A stretch of 64,000 nucleotides of DNA from CAVVEQ01 sp963802095 (GCA_963802095.1 CAWDHI010000002.1:124001-188000), one strand, 5' to 3'. Counted from the stretch's first letter, positions 1 to 8,398 are shown. Program-made: numbers and translations. Notes: generated by a model not told the origin, from the sequence alone.

Positions 1-258
1 CACAGCCAGCCACTTTCTGGAATGAAGCCGGTCGGAAAGCCATCCGGAGAAAAACTTCACCAGGCTGGCGGTTGCTTCCGCTATGCCTTCGATAAGTCCG
101 ACAATATTTGTTTTCACCCCCAGTACATTCACCAGAAAAAGCGGCAGGATGTTGATCACCATTTCGCTGGAAATATCCATAAAAAAACTGGTCAGACTTA
201 CAGCCCAGATGTTCCTGGGAAGATCGCGTATTCTGGTTTTTTGAGAGCTGGATTCCAT
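1..258 (-). CDS. MFS transporter, N-terminal part (cut by window edge)
   Basis: Only the first 86 codons lie in the window; the gene continues leftwards off position 1. The visible protein has a short basic cytoplasmic tail, a first membrane helix (around residues 17-40, with the sequence SFFMDISSEM), a second hydrophobic stretch, and the loop GWLSDRLHSRKWL, which matches the conserved G-x-x-x-D-R-x-G/x-R-K/R loop between helices 2 and 3 of the major facilitator superfamily. It starts 8 bases after the stop of the sugar isomerase gene and is read in the same direction, so the two are probably co-transcribed. That pairing hints at sugar or sugar-phosphate traffic, but substrate cannot be told from this fragment. 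Confidence 0.8.
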   Translation of the reverse strand, partial: MESSSQKTRIRDLPRNIWAVSLTSFFMDISSEMVINILPLFLVNVLGVKTNIVGLIEGIAEATASLVKFFSGWLSDRLHSRKWLAV

Positions 259-266
259 GAAATTTC

Positions 267-1332
267 TTATGCCTTACCAGCCATGGATTGCTTAATGGCA
301 ACTATTCCAGGAATGGGAGTGGGGTCTTCACCGTATGCAATTGCCAGGTAATACGATACAAAATCACAGAATTGGATACCTGCCAGGATGTTCTCCAATC
401 TTGTTTCGCCCGGGACAAGGTAATAATCGCAGGTGATACCTTCAAGAAGAAAGTTTTGACGGGTCGCGGTCGAACGAAGCTGGTTCCTGGGATGATCAGA
501 GGCGGATTCCAGAAATATTGCGAATAGCGATTGATGCATCGTTTCTGGTTGAGCTAAGCCGGCCGCTGTATTGTGATCCCCCTCCGGCAGAAGATCAAAT
601 TCCGCCCAACCCTTGGCGAGTTCATTTACCTGAGTTTTAAACCTTCGGGCTATCGGTGCAAGCGCATCGCTCCCAAAGATCACCGGTATCCTCCCCACCA
701 TTTGGCCTGCTAACCTTTTGGCAGGGTTCCTGGCAACCGGGGTTTCAGATATGAAGTTATCCGACTCTTTTTTTAGAACCATTAACCCCTTTTCGATTTC
801 GTTGGAGGCATCCTGGATCAATCCATACCGAAAAAACGCAGCCATCATCAAACCCAGGGAAAAACCAATTGCAGCTCTGGGTTGCCCGGAATGGGTAAAT
901 TTCAAGTGATCAGCACCCGCTTTTTCAGCCATTATTTCGAGGTCACCGCCAGTGCTCACCACCAGGATCGAACAATTTCGCGCGTCAGCTTGTCGGAAGC
1001 AGCTAATGGTTTCTTCGGTATTTCCTGAATGGGATGAAGCGATCACCAACGTGTTTTTTCCAATTGCCCAGGCTGGGAGGTCATATTCCCGATTGACTTC
1101 GATCGGAAGCGGGCTCTCACCTCTCGCATATGCCACGGCCAGATCTGCGCCAATCGCTGATCCCCCCATTCCGCAGATTATCGCCCGGTCAATCTTTGTG
1201 TTTTGATTTGTGTAATGATGTGAAAATTCCGATGTCCCATCCCGTTTTAAGATGGACGGGGAAATTCATAATCTCTTCGTAATAATTACTTTTATCCAAT
1301 TTCTTCATCGCCTGCAAATCATCCAGGTCCAT
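267..1332 (-). CDS. Bifunctional phosphoglucose/phosphomannose isomerase, apparent frameshift
   Basis: SIS-domain isomerase of the archaeal/Chloroflexota bifunctional type, interconverting glucose-6-P or mannose-6-P with fructose-6-P. The main frame (from 1169) begins with CGMGGSAIGADL, the first sugar-phosphate loop, and carries SSHSGNTEET and the C-terminal LPEGDHNT segment with the expected catalytic His. A start at 1169 would cut the protein inside its active-site loop. The missing N-terminus is found in another frame from an ATG at 1332 with GGAGAG five bases upstream; it reads MDLDDLQAMKKLDKSNYYEE and continues to GWDIG. Removing one base of the AAAA run at 1223-1226 joins both frames as GWDIGISHHYTNQNTKID-RAIICGMGG. 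It is either a sequencing/assembly error or a recent inactivation. Followed by the MFS gene. Confidence 0.85.
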
Positions 1333-1361
1333 AATTCTCTCCGCCAATTTTGATGGTTTGG

Positions 1362-1388
1362 AGTATACCTTACCTATCAGATTAGGTA
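1362..1388. promoter_or_regulatory. Inverted repeat in divergent promoter region
   Basis: TACCTA (1371-1376), six bases, TAGGTA (1383-1388) form a perfect 6+6 inverted repeat in the 124-base gap between the isomerase (minus) and the BTAD regulator (plus). On the minus strand a -10-like TATACT lies at 1367-1362, so the repeat would sit between -35 and -10 of the isomerase promoter. Operator function is inferred only from position and symmetry; the neighbouring BTAD regulator is the obvious candidate ligand. Confidence 0.35.
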
Positions 1389-1456
1389 TCCACTTTTTTC
1401 AAAAAATACAGTTGATTTTGCCAAGTATGGTTTAATTATGCCAATCAGGTGATTTG

Positions 1457-3379
1457 ATGTTATCCGGATATGAGTGCTCCATTTTTGGGTACGAGAGACC
1501 GGGTCTCGATTCCCATTCGATTCAATCCCAAATCGGTCATACCAACCCTTTGGATCTGGGAGGCATTAATAGTCAGACTGTGGAGATCATTCTCCAAAAT
1601 GCATGGAGATACGCACGCGCAAGGGATACAGAGGAGGCAAACCGGCTTGCAGAACGTGTGTTGGAAAAGGAAATCGACTCCCTCGTTTCAGCGGATGCCC
1701 ATGTTCTTATTGCGAACCTGGCTACGGAACTTTATTTATTTGAGGAAGCTGAAAGTCACTTTTTCAAAGCAGCATCGATCTGTAGATCGCTTGGGAGTGA
1801 CATGGGACTGGGCATCAGCCTGCAGAACCTGGCATCCTTGGTGTACTTCACCCAGGGACAAGTGGACCTGGCTTTGTCCATCATGGAAGAATCAAATTTT
1901 CACCTTGTGAAAGCTGGTGCGCGAGCATGGGGTTTTCCCCTTCTTAATGCTTATTTATTCGAGGCATTTGGAGACCGCCCCAAGCTCACAAAGGCACTTG
2001 ATGATCTGATCATGCAGGTAGAACCAGGTTCATATGCTGCAGGTGTATATTTCCTTACCTGGGCAAAAGTATGTCTTGATGACAACGAAACCCAAAAAGC
2101 GGATGAATACTTGCGTTTATCCTTCCGGATCGCTAATCAGCTGGACCTACCCGACCTAAGCGTATTTGTCCGGATTGAAAAAAGCCGATATTTTCGGTTC
2201 CGTGGGCAGACATCAGTCGCATTGAATTGGGCGTCGGATGCGGTTAGTTTTAGCAAACGAGTCAAATCCCCCTATTTACTTGGACATGCTTTGATGGAAA
2301 TGGGGCAGGTTGCCTGGCTTTCCGGAGATTTGAATACAGCCGAAAAGAATCTTCTCTCTGCGGTCACGCAATTAAGAAAATCGCATTCCTCCCTCGATGC
2401 CACCCGTGCTGAGTTCCTGCTCGCCGCACTCTTCCAGCAAACACGGCACAAAGATGCTGAGAAGCATTTTCTGCACGCCACCGAGGAAATTATTAATAAT
2501 GGGTACGCCTCAATTCTTTTTAGAGATCGCAAGATCGTTTATCCCCTGATAGCGCAGCACATCAAGAAAACCAACTCGGATAATTTTGAAAAAGCAAACG
2601 CCCTTCTCGATCTGGTAATCCAAACACCCACCATACCGCTCAGTATCCTCGGATTGGGGCAATTTCGGGTATGGCAGGGTCAACATCCCATCCCTGATCA
2701 AACCTGGTCGAGACGCAAATCCGGTCACCTTTTCAGGTATCTTCTTCTGCAACCAGACCGTTCGTCCTCCCGGGAGCAGCTGATGGAAACGCTCTGGCCG
2801 GAAATCGAGCCTTCCAAGGGGTTGGATATTCTCTACCAGGCGACTTCTGCCTTGCGTCGCATCCTGGAACCGGAGCTTCCCGATAAATTTCCTTCCAGGT
2901 ACCTGATCATTGAAGACGAAAGGGTTAACCTGGTTTTACCTCCTGGTTCCTATACCGATTTCGATCATTTTGAACACAATCTCCCGGCAGCGATCCGAAA
3001 CCGGAAGGTGGAAGATTTACAAATGCTGCTCTCCATGCATGAAGGAGAGCTATTCCCAATGGATCGATACTCGAATTGGATCCTAGACCGCAGAAACCAG
3101 CTGGAGAATCTCTATTTACAGGGGCTCCACTCGCTTGGCATGCTTCACCTGATTAATCAAGAGTATTACCAGGAACTTGAAATCAGCCGGAAGATTCTCA
3201 AACTTGATCCATGGAACGAGGATGCCGTTCTGATGGGGATGCAGGCATATCTGGGATTAAAGAACGCCCCCCGGGCGTTGATTTTCTATGAGGAATTCAG
3301 GAATTCCCTTGCGAAAGAGTTGGAAATTAAACCCCGCTCAGACTTGCGCGAGCTGGCAGCTGAGATTTCAGAACGATAA
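1457..3379 (+). CDS. TPR / BTAD transcriptional regulator
   Basis: Cytoplasmic 640-residue regulator. The first ~390 residues are helical repeats of tetratricopeptide character (for example residues around 85-150 and 210-330, with A-x-x-x-F and L-G-x-x-L-x-x-x-A patterns). From about residue 398 (LGLGQFRVW) comes a winged-helix domain of the OmpR/SARP type with KSGHLFRYLLL and SREQLMETLWP, then from about residue 500 a bacterial transcriptional activator domain ending in LEIKPRSDLREL. Unlike classical SARPs the DNA-binding part is C-terminal. ATG at 1457 is preferred over TTG at 1454 because AGGTGA at 1447-1452 gives a workable spacing. No ATPase (STAND) domain is present. The gene diverges from the isomerase; its target and signal are unknown. 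Confidence 0.85.
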   Translation: MLSGYECSIFGYERPGLDSHSIQSQIGHTNPLDLGGINSQTVEIILQNAWRYARARDTEEANRLAERVLEKEIDSLVSADAHVLIANLATELYLFEEAESHFFKAASICRSLGSDMGLGISLQNLASLVYFTQGQVDLALSIMEESNFHLVKAGARAWGFPLLNAYLFEAFGDRPKLTKALDDLIMQVEPGSYAAGVYFLTWAKVCLDDNETQKADEYLRLSFRIANQLDLPDLSVFVRIEKSRYFRFRGQTSVALNWASDAVSFSKRVKSPYLLGHALMEMGQVAWLSGDLNTAEKNLLSAVTQLRKSHSSLDATRAEFLLAALFQQTRHKDAEKHFLHATEEIINNGYASILFRDRKIVYPLIAQHIKKTNSDNFEKANALLDLVIQTPTIPLSILGLGQFRVWQGQHPIPDQTWSRRKSGHLFRYLLLQPDRSSSREQLMETLWPEIEPSKGLDILYQATSALRRILEPELPDKFPSRYLIIEDERVNLVLPPGSYTDFDHFEHNLPAAIRNRKVEDLQMLLSMHEGELFPMDRYSNWILDRRNQLENLYLQGLHSLGMLHLINQEYYQELEISRKILKLDPWNEDAVLMGMQAYLGLKNAPRALIFYEEFRNSLAKELEIKPRSDLRELAAEISER

Positions 3380-3509
3380 AAAATAATATCAGAATCTTGT
3401 TGTCGACGAACCTTACCGCCTGTCAGTTGTATGTCAGTACAACCATTTAGAATAGTGGATAGATAATACCCTTCGGTATGGAACACCAAGGGGCTCCTGC
3501 CGTGTCTTC

Positions 3510-3540
3510 AAAACCTCATTTCTGAGAAAAATGAGGTTTT
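3510..3540. terminator. Bidirectional intrinsic terminator
   Basis: AAAACCTCATT (3510-3520) pairs perfectly with AATGAGGTTTT (3530-3540) around a nine-base loop. The A-rich left and T-rich right flanks make it usable in both directions: it ends the BTAD regulator on the plus strand and the small minus-strand gene that stops at 3561. Confidence 0.8.
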
Positions 3541-3560
3541 GATTTAATCAGATCAGTGAA

Positions 3561-3749
3561 TTATCCCTTCATGATCAGCGGTTTCATTAACTCAAGGAAT
3601 TCTTCCCATTCCTCTTTGAAAAAATGAACCGTTACATTATTAATATCCAGGTGAAAGGTGGTTTCCCCATCCGGTTCTTCCACCCGCCAGGCGAGAAAAT
3701 TCTCCGTCTGGGAAATATCCTGTGTTTTTAAATCCTTTTGTTCAGCCAT
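3561..3749 (-). CDS. Small acidic protein of unknown function
   Basis: A 62-residue soluble protein starting at an ATG with a strong AGAGGAGAA site a few bases upstream. It is rich in Glu/Asp with a predicted beta-like middle (TTFHLDINNVTVHFF) followed by an amphipathic helix (KEEWEEFLELMKPLI). The ribosome-binding site, the terminator immediately downstream and the sensible composition support a real gene. I recognise no named family; it has neither signal peptide nor membrane segment. The next gene upstream on the same strand (AI-2E-type permease) ends downstream of it in map terms, so no clear operon partner can be named. Confidence 0.7.
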   Translation of the reverse strand: MAEQKDLKTQDISQTENFLAWRVEEPDGETTFHLDINNVTVHFFKEEWEEFLELMKPLIMKG

Positions 3750-3807
3750 GATTTCTCCTCTCGAGACAGGTAATTTTGATCAGTTTCATCGCAAGTCAAT
3801 CATTATG

Positions 3808-5019
3808 TTAATGAAATAGTCGGAAAAAGAACGATTTAATACTAATATATATTTTCTTTATCCCGTTGATTATTGGAGAGTTGATTTTTGGTGGTTGCAA
3901 TGTTTCAAAATTCAACCAGGGATCTTCATCCACCATTTTCTTTAATATGTAATCCCAGGCAAGTTTTAACGTCGCTAGGGTGGGCGCTGCCAGAAGAAGA
4001 CCGATAAATCCAAAAAGGTTCAAACCGATCAGGGCAGCCACCAGGATGGCTGCCGGATGTAATTTCAACGCATCTGCCATGAACCTCGGTTGAATCATTT
4101 GATCGATGATCGTGTCGATTATGTAGGATGCGAGGATGACAAAGGCTGCGTAAAGTACGGGTTGCAGGCTAAATGGATTGGATACCTGGAAATATCCCAC
4201 CAGGGCTGCGGTGATGTAAAAGATCAAAGGACCGATCCAGGGAATGAACCGTGCGATGGCTGCCATTAGGGCGAGACCAAAAAAGAAGTTAATCCCCAGA
4301 CCGCCCAACAGGATCAGATAGATCAAAAACGCCAGGAAAACGATAAGAAGTTGGCCGCGCAGGAAGGCATTCCAAATATGACCAAGCTCCACCCGGATGC
4401 GGTTGAAATCCGCCTCGAACCCGGGAATGTTAACTATGATCATCTTTGACCGCTGACCGCCGGTCTCGGAAAGCACAAAAAATGAAATAAGCATGGAAAA
4501 GAATGTCCAGGTGACCAGATTGATCGCCCCTGAGGCTATTGTCGTGATCAAGTTGCCTACTCGGTTTAATATCGGCTCGATCAACGCGACGATATCATTG
4601 ACAATGGCTGTTACATCGGTTTTTGGGGGGGAAACGACAAAGGGGCCAATCGTGATTGGCTGGCTTTCAAGGTCGTTCAGGAATTGCGGCAAATTCACGA
4701 TCGCATCCTGAATAAATTTCACCAGGTTTTGCACCTGCCCAACGAGATTGTATCCACCCCAGGCCAGAAGCGAAATCAATCCTAAAACCACGAGTAAATA
4801 AACTAAACCTACAGAAAGCCTCCACTTGATTCGCAGTTTGGTATGAAGAAAAGCCGAAATTGGATGAAGGAGATAAGCGATGATAAATGCGACCACCACC
4901 GGGCCAACCAGGTATTGAAACCTGGTCAGCATCACCCCCAGGAGAAATAGCAGCGTCAGTGTGACGATGATTTTTGTCGTCCTGCTCCAGTTTGGTGAAG
5001 GAGATGCTTTAAGATTCAT
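3808..5019 (-). CDS. AI-2E family (PerM/YdiK-type) membrane permease
   Basis: Integral membrane protein of 403 residues. Two N-terminal helices (about residues 15-50, with VGPVVVAFIIAYLLHPI, the family signature near the first helix), a third helix at about 67-88, a soluble middle with VVSPPKTDVTAIVNDIVALIEPI, then four to five C-terminal helices including GLALMAAIARFIPWIGPL and the P-x-x-x-x-x-L-H-P-x-x-I-L-V-A stretch (LKLHPAAILVAALIGLNLFGFIGLLLAAP) characteristic of the PF01594 family. Members have been linked to autoinducer-2 export or Na+/H+ antiport; the substrate here cannot be assigned. It lies downstream of the FHA gene on the same strand but is separated by about 170 bases holding a weak terminator. 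Confidence 0.92.
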   Translation of the reverse strand: MNLKASPSPNWSRTTKIIVTLTLLFLLGVMLTRFQYLVGPVVVAFIIAYLLHPISAFLHTKLRIKWRLSVGLVYLLVVLGLISLLAWGGYNLVGQVQNLVKFIQDAIVNLPQFLNDLESQPITIGPFVVSPPKTDVTAIVNDIVALIEPILNRVGNLITTIASGAINLVTWTFFSMLISFFVLSETGGQRSKMIIVNIPGFEADFNRIRVELGHIWNAFLRGQLLIVFLAFLIYLILLGGLGINFFFGLALMAAIARFIPWIGPLIFYITAALVGYFQVSNPFSLQPVLYAAFVILASYIIDTIIDQMIQPRFMADALKLHPAAILVAALIGLNLFGFIGLLLAAPTLATLKLAWDYILKKMVDEDPWLNFETLQPPKINSPIINGIKKIYISIKSFFFRLFH

Positions 5020-5138
5020 TTTCAGAGTAAAGGCTTTCTTTAAGAATTCTAGCCTTTTGTTTCCGGAAATGCAACCTCAAATTTCAAAAACGAAATCTGC
5101 GATATTCGTATTATGATTGTTTGTCCAGAAAACAAAGA

Positions 5139-5154
5139 ACGGGGTTGAACCCGT
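5139..5154 (-). terminator. Possible terminator after FHA gene
   Basis: ACGGG (5139-5143) and CCCGT (5150-5154) can pair around a six-base loop; on the minus strand the hairpin is followed by TTCTTTGTTTTC. It lies 40 bases after the FHA gene stop. The stem is short, so termination would be partial. Confidence 0.4.
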
Positions 5155-5193
5155 CCTTACAAAAACCATTTGTAAAAATTCGCAGGTTAACTA

Positions 5194-5859
5194 TTAAAGA
5201 CATGCTCCAGGGTTGATCGAATTGAAAATACCGCCGAAAAGTCTGCACCACATATCCAAACTGTCTATTATCACAATCGGGCATATACAAAGGACCAGAA
5301 TCACCAGAGCGACAATGATCAGGATCTTTAACCAACCGGGCATTTTTGATGCGGTGCCTGTTTTTTCCGGTTTTTTAGCCGGAGCTGCCTGAGAAATGGG
5401 GGCAGAGAACGGTTGCAGTACAACAGGCGCGGGAGCCATTGGTTGCGAGACCGGTGCTGCTGGAGGAGGTGTATAGAGTGGTGCTTTGGCAGGTGCTGAA
5501 GCAATCGGGGCTTTGGGGGCAGCTGCGCTGCTCACAACGGTGGCATTAGGATCCACCTGAACTGATTCAAAAAGTACACTGACATGTTCGCCAAAATTCA
5601 CGACCTCACCAGGGCGAAGGAGATAGGGCCCGGATATTTTCTGGCCGTTTACAAAAGTGCCATTGGTGGACCCCAGATCTTCAATAATGTATCCCCCGTT
5701 CTGAAAGAATATCCGCGCATGTCGGCGGGAGATCTCTGGGTCGCTCACGGTGATATCTGCAGTTTGTTCCCGACCGACGATGAACTCGTTCTTATCGAGA
5801 ATATACTCCTTGCCTACATCCACCCCTGAGCGGATGACCAGGCGAAAATTAGTGGCCAT
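5194..5859 (-). CDS. FHA-domain membrane-anchored protein
   Basis: The N-terminal forkhead-associated domain (about residues 5-100) shows all landmarks: VGREQTADITVSDPEISRRHARI and LGSTNGTFVNG, the loops that bind phosphothreonine. A Pro/Ala-rich linker (residues ~105-165) leads to a single membrane helix (about 174-197, LKILIIVALVILVLCICPI) and a short Cys-containing tail. The FHA domain therefore faces the cytoplasm. A partner would be a Ser/Thr kinase such as the one encoded at 28472-30217, though the two genes are far apart. The start is fixed by CAGGAGGAAAAT just before the ATG. Confidence 0.92.
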   Translation of the reverse strand: MATNFRLVIRSGVDVGKEYILDKNEFIVGREQTADITVSDPEISRRHARIFFQNGGYIIEDLGSTNGTFVNGQKISGPYLLRPGEVVNFGEHVSVLFESVQVDPNATVVSSAAAPKAPIASAPAKAPLYTPPPAAPVSQPMAPAPVVLQPFSAPISQAAPAKKPEKTGTASKMPGWLKILIIVALVILVLCICPIVIIDSLDMWCRLFGGIFNSINPGACL

Positions 5860-5924
5860 ATTTTCCTCCTGTTATCTGCGGTTATCTTATTAGTGTAGCC
5901 AAGAACCAATGGTGTGTCAATGAG

Positions 5925-6106
5925 AAAAAAGTCCCCACCATGCCGTGTGCAGCGTAGTTTTGAACCTGCTTGCGCAGGACGGAGTCTGCCCCGGCGTACA
6001 CACCTTGGCCGAAGCCTAACGTGTGGTTTCCGTGAGTGCAAACCCCATTTTAATTAGTGTTGGCTCAAAACCGATGATGCTGCATCACGTGCACAGCAGG
6101 GCATTC
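5925..6106 (-). ncRNA. ssrS: 6S RNA
   Basis: No coding frame fits this stretch, but on the minus strand it folds like 6S RNA, the RNA that mimics an open promoter and holds sigma-70 RNA polymerase. Closing stem: ATGCC and TGTGCA near the 5' end pair with TGCACA and GGCAT near the 3' end. Second stem: TTTTGAGCC (6070-6062) pairs over nine bases with GGTTCAAAA (5966-5958), the family's conserved GAGCC/GGTTC element. A small hairpin CCTGCGCAAGCAGG (5978-5965, GCAA tetraloop) lies on the 3' side of the central bubble as in E. coli. Apical stem: GGGGTTTGC (6046-6038) with GCAGACTCC (5989-5981), topped by a UUCG-capped hairpin. It ends in a T6 run (5930-5925). Length ~182 nt is typical. Exact ends are estimated. 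Confidence 0.88.
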
Positions 6107-6108
6107 TG

Positions 6109-6136
6109 CTTATACCATGATTTATAATCGCTGCAA
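6109..6136 (-). promoter_or_regulatory. Promoter of 6S RNA
   Basis: Minus-strand TTGCAG (6136-6131) and TATAAG (6114-6109) are spaced by 16 bases and place the transcription start at about 6102-6106, where the predicted 6S closing stem begins. Confidence 0.65.
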
Positions 6137-6186
6137 AGGAAATTATTAATCGCGGATTATAGCTTGATAATATTTCAAAACCCGCA

Positions 6187-6195
6187 TGGTATAAT
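6187..6195 (+). promoter_or_regulatory. Extended -10 promoter for LysM protein gene
   Basis: TGGTATAAT is an extended -10 element (TGnTATAAT). Start would be near 6202, giving a leader of about 26 bases for the ATG at 6228. A good -35 is not seen at proper distance, as expected for extended -10 promoters. Confidence 0.5.
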
Positions 6196-6227
6196 TTTTG
6201 CCTTGTGTTCATTTATGGATAAAAAAA

Positions 6228-7385
6228 ATGGATGAAATAAGCAAATCAACCCCTCAAAATTTGTGTCCAACCTGTGGTTCCCGGGTAAGCGATTCTGCAC
6301 TCAAATGCCCGGTCTGCGGTAAGAACCTTACCCAACCCGTACCTGCATCAAAAGCGAAATCCGCAGGGGTCTCAGAACCTCGCCTGCCTGAAATCACATT
6401 AAACCTGCCCATCGCGCTCGGGATCTTGATCCTTGTCCTGGCAATTGGAGCGATCATCACTTTCTTCGCTCTAAAAGCCACCGGTACGGTAGCTGAACCT
6501 ACCCCTGCGCCGACCAGTACGGTCACTCCCACCGCTACCAACATCCCCACAGAGACACCCACCTTTACTCCCCAACCCACACCCACCCTGCTTCCACCGA
6601 TCGAATATACAATCAAAGAAAGTGATAGCTGCCTGTTACTGGCTGCGATATATAAGGTTTCGGTAGGAAGTATTGCCGATCTGAATCGCCTGCCGCCTGA
6701 TTGCGGTGTGTTGAGCGTCGGTCAACGGATCCTTATCCCACAGCCCACCCCCACGCCATCCCCCATTCCTTCCTCCACTCTCTCCTCTTCCCAGGCCACC
6801 CAATCTGCCTGCCAGACGCTCTCTTATACAGTTCAATCGGGGGATACGCTGGCTGGTGTTGCTGCAAATTACAACGTTGATATCGAAGCTCTGCGAAGTT
6901 GGAATGGTTTACCAAGCGACAATCTCTTTGCAGGCGCCAACCTTATTATCCCGTTGTGCGCGCGACTCCCAACCCCTGGCCCAACCCCCACACCAACCAC
7001 TCCGCCCCCCTATCCGGCGGCTAACCTTCTGCTTCCCCAGGATGGCTCCGCCTTCACCGCTGCCAACGATTCCGTTACACTGCAATGGGCGTCCGTTGGT
7101 GTGTTGCGTCCCAATGAGGCTTATAACGTGATCATCGAAGACCTCACGGAAGGCTCCGGCCGGCGCTTGGTGGATTATGTAACCGACACGAGATATATCA
7201 TCCCAGTCACATTCCGCCCCACCGATTCAATGCCACATGTAATCCGCTGGAATATCCAGCCCGTCCGCCAAACTGGCACGGACGCTGAAGGAAAACCGAT
7301 CTGGCAGATAGCCGGTGCTCTTGGTACGCCAATGGTCTTCAGCTGGTCCGGTCTTGGGATATCCAGCCCCACTCCGGCAAAGTAA
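6228..7385 (+). CDS. Zinc-ribbon, membrane-anchored, double LysM protein
   Basis: A 385-residue protein with an unusual order of parts: N-terminal cytoplasmic zinc ribbon (CPTCGS...CPVCGK, about residues 13-34), one membrane helix (about 62-86), a Pro/Thr-rich spacer, a first LysM-like repeat (about 124-172, with two Cys), a second clear LysM (about 195-243, YTVQSGDTLAGVAANYNVD...IPL), another Pro-rich spacer and a C-terminal beta-sandwich-like domain. The LysM part would lie outside the membrane and bind glycan or peptidoglycan. ATG at 6228 is chosen because the upstream TTG-type start would fall upstream of the likely transcription start; no Shine-Dalgarno site is visible, only an A run. 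It is transcribed away from the 6S RNA gene and ends in a strong terminator. Confidence 0.85.
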   Translation: MDEISKSTPQNLCPTCGSRVSDSALKCPVCGKNLTQPVPASKAKSAGVSEPRLPEITLNLPIALGILILVLAIGAIITFFALKATGTVAEPTPAPTSTVTPTATNIPTETPTFTPQPTPTLLPPIEYTIKESDSCLLLAAIYKVSVGSIADLNRLPPDCGVLSVGQRILIPQPTPTPSPIPSSTLSSSQATQSACQTLSYTVQSGDTLAGVAANYNVDIEALRSWNGLPSDNLFAGANLIIPLCARLPTPGPTPTPTTPPPYPAANLLLPQDGSAFTAANDSVTLQWASVGVLRPNEAYNVIIEDLTEGSGRRLVDYVTDTRYIIPVTFRPTDSMPHVIRWNIQPVRQTGTDAEGKPIWQIAGALGTPMVFSWSGLGISSPTPAK

Positions 7386-7390
7386 TATCC

Positions 7391-7418
7391 AAAAAAACCC
7401 TCCAAAAGAGGGTTTTTT
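7391..7418. terminator. Bidirectional terminator
   Basis: AAAAAACCCTC and GAGGGTTTTTT (7408-7418) pair around CAAAA, followed by ATTTTTTTG. It separates the LysM gene from the convergent thioredoxin reductase gene. Confidence 0.88.
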
Positions 7419-7432
7419 ATTTTTTTGAGATG

Positions 7433-8398
7433 TTAATGATCCTGTAAAAATCGTGTCACCTGGATAGCTGCGGCAGCACCCATACCTGCCGATGTGACAA
7501 CCTGCCGGTTAATAGGATCTGCCACCTCTCCAGCTGCAAACACACCAAGCACACTTGTCTGCATTCGCGCGTCCACTTTGAGGTATCCATGATCATCCAA
7601 ATCCAATTGACCGTCGAAAAGTTGGACATTCGGTGTGTGCCCGATAAAAACAAACACACCATCAAACGGAATTTCACTTTCCAATCCTGACTTCACATTC
7701 TTAACCTTCAGATTTTCCACCTTTTCCTTCCCCTGGATCATCAAAGGTATTGTATCCATCATCAAAATGATCTTAGTGTCCTGCTGAACCCGGTTCTGTA
7801 GTATCGCCCCCGCACGGAAAGCATCCCTCCGATGAATGATGGTGATTTTCGAGGCAAACCTGGTGAGGAAGAGTGCTTCCTCCAACGCACTATCACCCCC
7901 TCCAATGACTGCTACATTCTTATCCTTGAAGAAGAAACCATCGCAGGTGGCACAATAGGAGACCCCTTTTCCAGTCAACAACTCCTCCCCGGGGATGCCA
8001 AGCTTATTCGGGTTGGCGCCTGTCGCGATTATCAAAGTTTCCGCTTCAAAATCACCCACATCGGTTTTAACGATATATGGACGGCGAGAAAGATCCACCG
8101 ATGTCGCGGAACCGAAAACAGTTTTCGCACCAAATTTCTCCGCCTGTTTTTGGAAAAGCTCCCCCAGCTGCATTCCACCAATCCCCTCAGGAAAACCTGG
8201 ATAGTTTTCAATCGTATGAGTCAGCGCGGCCTGGCCGCCCAACGTTGTTCCAGTAATCACTGTCGGAATTAACTCTGCTCTTGCAGTGTAAAGTGCAGCG
8301 GACCAGCCCGCCGGTCCGGACCCAAGAATAAGAACCTTCACTTTTTGAAGATCCTGTTTTTTATTATCTGCATTCATGGATGAAAAAGATAAATTCAA
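7433..8398 (-). CDS. trxB: Thioredoxin reductase
   Basis: FAD- and NADPH-dependent disulfide reductase that keeps thioredoxin reduced. FAD-binding GSGPAGWSAA begins at residue 26, the redox pair CATC is at residues 149-152, the NADPH fold shows VIGGGDSALEEA right after it, and the C-terminal FAD motif GVFAAGEV is present. Length (321) is normal for low-Mr bacterial enzymes. Translation probably starts at TTG 8398, since AGGAGAAGG lies eight bases before it; ATG at 8377 is the alternative. It is the last gene of the minus-strand run 13663-7433, 53 bases after the aminotransferase. It could supply reducing power to the selenocysteine peroxiredoxin candidate elsewhere in the window (inference). 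Confidence 0.96.
   Translation of the reverse strand: MNLSFSSMNADNKKQDLQKVKVLILGSGPAGWSAALYTARAELIPTVITGTTLGGQAALTHTIENYPGFPEGIGGMQLGELFQKQAEKFGAKTVFGSATSVDLSRRPYIVKTDVGDFEAETLIIATGANPNKLGIPGEELLTGKGVSYCATCDGFFFKDKNVAVIGGGDSALEEALFLTRFASKITIIHRRDAFRAGAILQNRVQQDTKIILMMDTIPLMIQGKEKVENLKVKNVKSGLESEIPFDGVFVFIGHTPNVQLFDGQLDLDDHGYLKVDARMQTSVLGVFAAGEVADPINRQVVTSAGMGAAAAIQVTRFLQDH

Noticed and set aside
5111..5335. 74-codon minus-strand frame
   Set aside because: It overlaps the end of the FHA gene in another frame and has no ribosome site.
5814..6041. Minus-strand frame in the 6S RNA region
   Set aside because: Arg/Pro-rich nonsense-like translation inside a well-folded RNA gene.
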